In this document: positions 5,555-7,370 of the stretch, one piece after another | Position numbering within the stretch: position 1 is the stretch's first letter | Layout: each line of letters opens with the position of its first letter | Source of the DNA: HK-STAS-PATE-42 sp964461505 | GTDB taxonomy: Bacteria > Patescibacteriota > Saccharimonadia > Saccharimonadales > HK-STAS-PATE-42 | Assembly: GCA_964461505.1 (NCBI GenBank) | Contig: CAYWUW010000015.1 | Coordinates: 1 to 7,370, forward strand | DNA length: 7,370 nt | Direction of reading: 5' to 3' | Notes under the pieces: model-generated | The model's database searches: none | Told to the model about the DNA's origin: nothing | The model's input: only the letters and a program-made list of their open reading frames with translations | Program-made: the position numbers and the translations under genes

Positions 5555-6358
5555 CTAGAGTTCGAGTTCAATGGAAACTGGGCAGTGATCGGAGCCCATT
5601 ACATCTGGGTGAATTTTGGCAGATTTAAGCTTAGGTAGAAGTGATTTGGAGATTAGCCAGTAATCTATTCGCCAGCCGACGTTGCGAGCTCTGGCGCCTC
5701 CCCAGGCTGTCCACCACGTATATTGATCCTTTTTATCTGGGTAAAAGTGCCTAAATGTATCAATAAAGTCAGCCGCAATTATTTCGTCAAACCCTTCGCG
5801 CTCTTGCACTGTAAAACCGGCATTCTTTACGTTATCTTTTGGTCTGGCCAGATCTATTTCAGTATGGGCTACGTTAAGATCTCCACAAAATAGTACTGGT
5901 TTCTTTTTTTCTAACATCTTCATGTATTCTAAAAAGGCTGGATCCCAAGAATTATGCCTCAAGTCTAGTCTAGAAAGATCACGCTTAGAATTTGGCGTGT
6001 ACGATGTCGCTACAAAGAAATCTTTAAACTCTACGACCGTTACTCTTCCTTCTTGGTTTGTATGCCCATACCCATCATCTAACTCGGGGTATTTTTTGAC
6101 AATTTCTTCTGGAAAATTAAGCTTAATGCTGATAGGTTCGGTTTTGGAGAAGATGGCGGTTCCGGAATAGCCTTTTTTTTGGGCGGAGTTCCAGATTTCG
6201 GTGTAGTCGGGTAGATCGATTTCGACTTGATCTTGATTGGCTTTGGTTTCTTGCAGACAGAGAATATCTGGCTGGTGCTGGCTGATAAATTTTTGGAACT
6301 CGCCTTTGTTGATAACGGCCCGGATTCCATTAACATTCCACGAATAAAGCTTAGTCAT
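5555..6358 (-). CDS. xth: Exodeoxyribonuclease III / AP endonuclease
   Basis: This enzyme of the Xth/ExoA (EEP) family cuts DNA at abasic sites and trims 3' ends in base excision repair. The 267-residue product has the full motif set: SWNVNGIRA (6-14, Asn8), LQETK (35-39, metal-binding Glu37), SYTPN (119-123, Tyr120), GDLNVAH (159-165, Asp160 and Asn162), TWW (214-216), RNVGWRIDYWL (225-235) and GSDHCPV (255-261, Asp256-His257). Length is normal for the family. The ATG at 6358 abuts a TAAGCTTA copy and lies 7 nt after a good -10, so the mRNA is probably leaderless. The ribokinase-like gene follows with a 1-nt gap and forms an operon with it. Confidence 0.95.
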   Translation of the reverse strand: MTKLYSWNVNGIRAVINKGEFQKFISQHQPDILCLQETKANQDQVEIDLPDYTEIWNSAQKKGYSGTAIFSKTEPISIKLNFPEEIVKKYPELDDGYGHTNQEGRVTVVEFKDFFVATSYTPNSKRDLSRLDLRHNSWDPAFLEYMKMLEKKKPVLFCGDLNVAHTEIDLARPKDNVKNAGFTVQEREGFDEIIAADFIDTFRHFYPDKKDQYTWWTAWGGARARNVGWRIDYWLISKSLLPKLKSAKIHPDVMGSDHCPVSIELEL

Positions 6359-6365
6359 TAAGCTT

Positions 6366-6374
6366 AGTATAGCA
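6366..6374 (-). promoter_or_regulatory. Extended -10 promoter for xth operon
   Basis: The minus strand reads TGCTATACT. The last T of the -10 is also the first base of TAAGCTTA (6359-6366), which ends directly at the ATG. Spacing from -10 to ATG is 7 nt, so initiation is expected at or next to the A of ATG. There is no room for a ribosome binding site. Confidence 0.65.
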
Positions 6375-6402
6375 AAATGGAGCTAGCCTGGACTGATTTT
6401 TG

Positions 6403-6448
6403 GATCCTTCGATAAGCTCAGAGCCTGCCCTCAACTCGATTGGGGGAT
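6403..6448. repeat. Short intergenic palindromic element
   Basis: A unit running from GGATCC (6402-6407) to GGGGGATGA (6442-6450) contains TTCGATAAGCTCAG and GAGCCTGCCC. The same words occur in 1-18 and 4720-4742, so it is a third, decayed member of the repeat family, lying between ruvA and xth. It may act as the ruvA terminator. Confidence 0.6.
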
Positions 6449-6490
6449 GAACAAGGGTGAGATTTATATCAGACTTAAGAGTGAGTGGGT

Positions 6491-7054
6491 TTAGCTGGAA
6501 AGAGCTGCTTTGACGCGTTCTTCTAAGCTTAAGTTTGGATCAATTTTTTGGAGGGCTTTGGTAGCGTCTTTAGGTGAATATCCTAAAGAAATTAGAGCTT
6601 GGTAAGCATCGTCATCCTCGTTCTGCTTAAGGGTTGCATTGAGATCTAGGGCGGTTTCAGAAAGCCTGCCGGAAATTTCTAGAATTAAGCGTTCGGCAAG
6701 TTTTTTGCCGACTCCACTGGCCTGTTGAATGTATTTTGCATCGGAATTAATTAGAGATTCTTTAAGCTTAGTAATTGAGCCGATATTTAAGATTGCAAGT
6801 GCGGCTTTGGGGCCGGCTCCGTTGACGCTTAAAATCTTTTCAAAAATTTGGAGTGATTCTTGGCTTGCAAAACCGAACAGATCGTGGCGATCTTCTTTAA
6901 TGTTTTCAAAAATCCAGAGCTGTGCTTTAGAAGCTAAGCTTAAGTTGCTGAGTTCGAGTTCTGTTGAAAATATTTTGTAACCGATTCCGGAATTCAGTAA
7001 AACTAGAAAGTCGGATTCTTTGTAGAGGACCTCGCCAGAAATGTATGCAATCAT
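6491..7054 (-). CDS. ruvA: Holliday junction branch migration subunit RuvA
   Basis: RuvA binds four-way DNA junctions and loads the RuvB motor during recombinational repair. The 187-residue product has the three family parts: an OB-fold domain (1-62, MIAYISGEVLYKESDFLVLL, then ENIKEDRHDLFGF), two helix-hairpin-helix motifs (VNGAGPKAALAIL at 77-89, SGVGKKLAERLILEISG at 113-129), and a C-terminal RuvB-contact domain (about 145-187, DAYQALISLGYSPKDA). Length is slightly below the E. coli form (203). ATG 7054 fits the conserved MIxxxxG start. There is no Shine-Dalgarno: TAAGCTTA abuts the ATG, and a -10 lies 9 nt away. Neither ruvB nor ruvC is beside it in the window. Confidence 0.95.
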   Translation of the reverse strand: MIAYISGEVLYKESDFLVLLNSGIGYKIFSTELELSNLSLASKAQLWIFENIKEDRHDLFGFASQESLQIFEKILSVNGAGPKAALAILNIGSITKLKESLINSDAKYIQQASGVGKKLAERLILEISGRLSETALDLNATLKQNEDDDAYQALISLGYSPKDATKALQKIDPNLSLEERVKAALSS

Positions 7055-7063
7055 TAAGCTTAG

Positions 7064-7072
7064 ATTTTAGCA
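7064..7072 (-). promoter_or_regulatory. Extended -10 promoter for ruvA
   Basis: The minus strand reads TGCTAAAAT, 9 nt before the ruvA ATG, with TAAGCTTA (7055-7062) filling the gap. This predicts a leaderless ruvA transcript. It is divergent from the tRNA-Phe promoter; only 7 bp separate the two extended -10 elements, so the two polymerases would compete. Confidence 0.6.
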
Positions 7073-7079
7073 TAATCTC

Positions 7080-7088
7080 TGCTATAAT
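7080..7088 (+). promoter_or_regulatory. Extended -10 promoter for tRNA-Phe
   Basis: TGCTATAAT, identical to the trhO element, lies 11 nt before the mature tRNA 5' end, predicting a start near 7095 and a 5' leader of about 5 nt. Confidence 0.7.
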
Positions 7089-7099
7089 AACCTGGAAGC

Positions 7100-7175
7100 G
7101 GCGCTATAGCTCAGTTGGTAGAGCAGAGGCCTGAAGAGCCTTGTGTCCCTGGTTCAAATCCAGGTGGCGCCACCA
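7100..7175 (+). tRNA. tRNA-Phe (GAA)
   Basis: A full cloverleaf can be drawn: acceptor GGCGCTA with TGGCGCC, D arm GCTC/GAGC with loop AGTTGGTA, anticodon stem GAGGC/GCCTT with loop CTGAAGA (anticodon GAA at 7133-7135), a 5-nt variable loop, T arm CCTGG/CCAGG with loop TTCAAAT, discriminator A and an encoded CCA (7173-7175). All usual conserved positions are present. Confidence 0.96.
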
Positions 7176-7180
7176 AAATA

Positions 7181-7223
7181 CAATTTTCCGGCCCAAGGAG
7201 CGAAGCGACTGGACAGGAAATTG
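7181..7223 (+). other. Long imperfect hairpin after tRNA-Phe
   Basis: CAATTTTCC (7181-7189) pairs with GGAAATTG (7216-7223) with one bulged T, enclosing CCA/TGG and a GCGAAGC mini-hairpin. It begins 6 nt after the tRNA CCA end. It could end or protect the tRNA transcript, but no T-tract follows, so it is not a standard intrinsic terminator. Confidence 0.4.
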
Positions 7224-7250
7224 AGAGGAAGAATACCGCAACGTGGGAGC

Positions 7251-7272
7251 TATTTAAGTAATTGCTTAAATA
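7251..7272. other. Perfect 8-bp inverted repeat before tRNA-Gly
   Basis: TATTTAAG (7251-7258) and CTTAAATA (7265-7272) are perfect complements around a 6-nt spacer. The site lies 27 bp before tRNA-Gly. TTGCTT (7262-7267) and TAGGTT (7284-7289) could be a weak -35/-10 pair with 16-nt spacing, so the palindrome might overlap the promoter as an operator. Confidence 0.3.
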
Positions 7273-7299
7273 CGAACCAAGTGTAGGTTATTCTGACGA

Positions 7300-7370
7300 G
7301 CGGGTGTAGCTCAGCTGTTAGAGCGCTTCCTTGCCAAGGAAGAGGTCCCGGGTTAGAGTCCCGGTACCCG
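7300..7370 (+). tRNA. tRNA-Gly (GCC), cut at 3' end
   Basis: The cloverleaf has acceptor GCGGGTG with TACCCG (last base beyond the window), D arm GCTC/GAGC, anticodon stem CTTCC/GGAAG with loop TTGCCAA (anticodon GCC at 7333-7335), a 5-nt variable loop and T arm CCGGG/CCCGG. The D loop is AGCTGTTA and the T loop TTAGAGT. Position 19 is therefore T instead of G and position 56 is A instead of C, a matched change of the tertiary elbow pair. The discriminator and CCA are outside the window. Confidence 0.93.

Larger units (their letters stand above)
287..7062. repeat. Dispersed palindrome TAAGCTTA, 24 copies
   Basis: Perfect copies start at 287, 473, 1241, 1401, 2033, 2069, 2322, 2450, 2750, 3287, 3640, 4257, 4534, 4989, 5134, 5433, 5542, 5626, 6118, 6359, 6524, 6763, 6935 and 7055. 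All 24 are flanked by a pyrimidine on the left and a purine on the right (YTAAGCTTAR): 16 are TTAAGCTTAG or its complement, 7 are TTAAGCTTAA and 1 is CTAAGCTTAG. They occur inside coding sequences (read as LSL, KLK, KLN and similar), across stop codons (secG 2322, solute-binding protein 4257), and between -10 boxes and start codons (xth, ruvA). Base composition alone predicts about 0.2 copies here. The entry spans the first to the last copy; the function is unknown. Confidence 0.95.

Noticed and set aside
5554..5571. TTG start at 5571 for the ribokinase-like gene
   Set aside because: The first six codons overlap the end of xth without a ribosome site; ATG 5553 follows the xth stop by one base.

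Overview
The window looks like a piece of a small, AT-leaning bacterial chromosome, probably from the Candidate Phyla Radiation (Patescibacteria). Saccharibacteria is my best guess, but it rests on general impression (compact genes, a secG next to a membrane-anchored family-5 solute-binding protein) and there is no phylogenetic marker search behind it. Housekeeping genes are intact, and TAA, TAG and TGA all appear to serve as stops.

Layout. 1-291: intergenic repeat mosaic. 292-429 (minus): rpmH, ribosomal protein L34. 490-1080 (minus): an unassigned 196-residue protein with a faint isochorismatase-like look. 1132-2046 (plus): trhO, a rhodanese-type tRNA uridine hydroxylase. 2109-2324 (plus): secG. 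2439-4259 (plus): membrane-anchored peptide-type solute-binding protein. 4260-4776: second repeat mosaic. 4777-5553 (minus): a divergent ribokinase-like / YjeF C-terminal-like protein, directly behind xth (exonuclease III, 5555-6358 minus). 6491-7054 (minus): ruvA. 7100-7175: tRNA-Phe(GAA). 7300-7370: tRNA-Gly(GCC), cut by the window end.

Three things stand out. First, the palindrome TAAGCTTA occurs 24 times in 7.4 kb, always as YTAAGCTTAR, inside genes, at stop codons and in promoters. About 0.2 copies would be expected by base composition, so this is a genome-signature word of the HIP1 or DNA-uptake-sequence kind. Second, a perfect 243-bp inverted repeat (55-297 and 4254-4496) brackets the rpmH-to-solute-binding-protein block. 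Each copy begins at the last Tyr codon and stop of the gene that runs into it, so the 4-kb block could invert without damaging either gene. Third, six promoters share an extended -10 of the form TGnTAnnnT (mostly TGCTAnnnT). For rpmH, xth and ruvA it lies only 7-10 nt from the ATG, which predicts leaderless or nearly leaderless mRNAs; in xth and ruvA the spacer contains TAAGCTTA abutting the ATG.

Functionally, the genes cover translation (L34, TrhO, two tRNAs), protein export and nutrient capture (SecG, solute-binding protein) and DNA repair/recombination (Xth, RuvA). I see no CRISPR array, transposase, phage gene or defence cassette.
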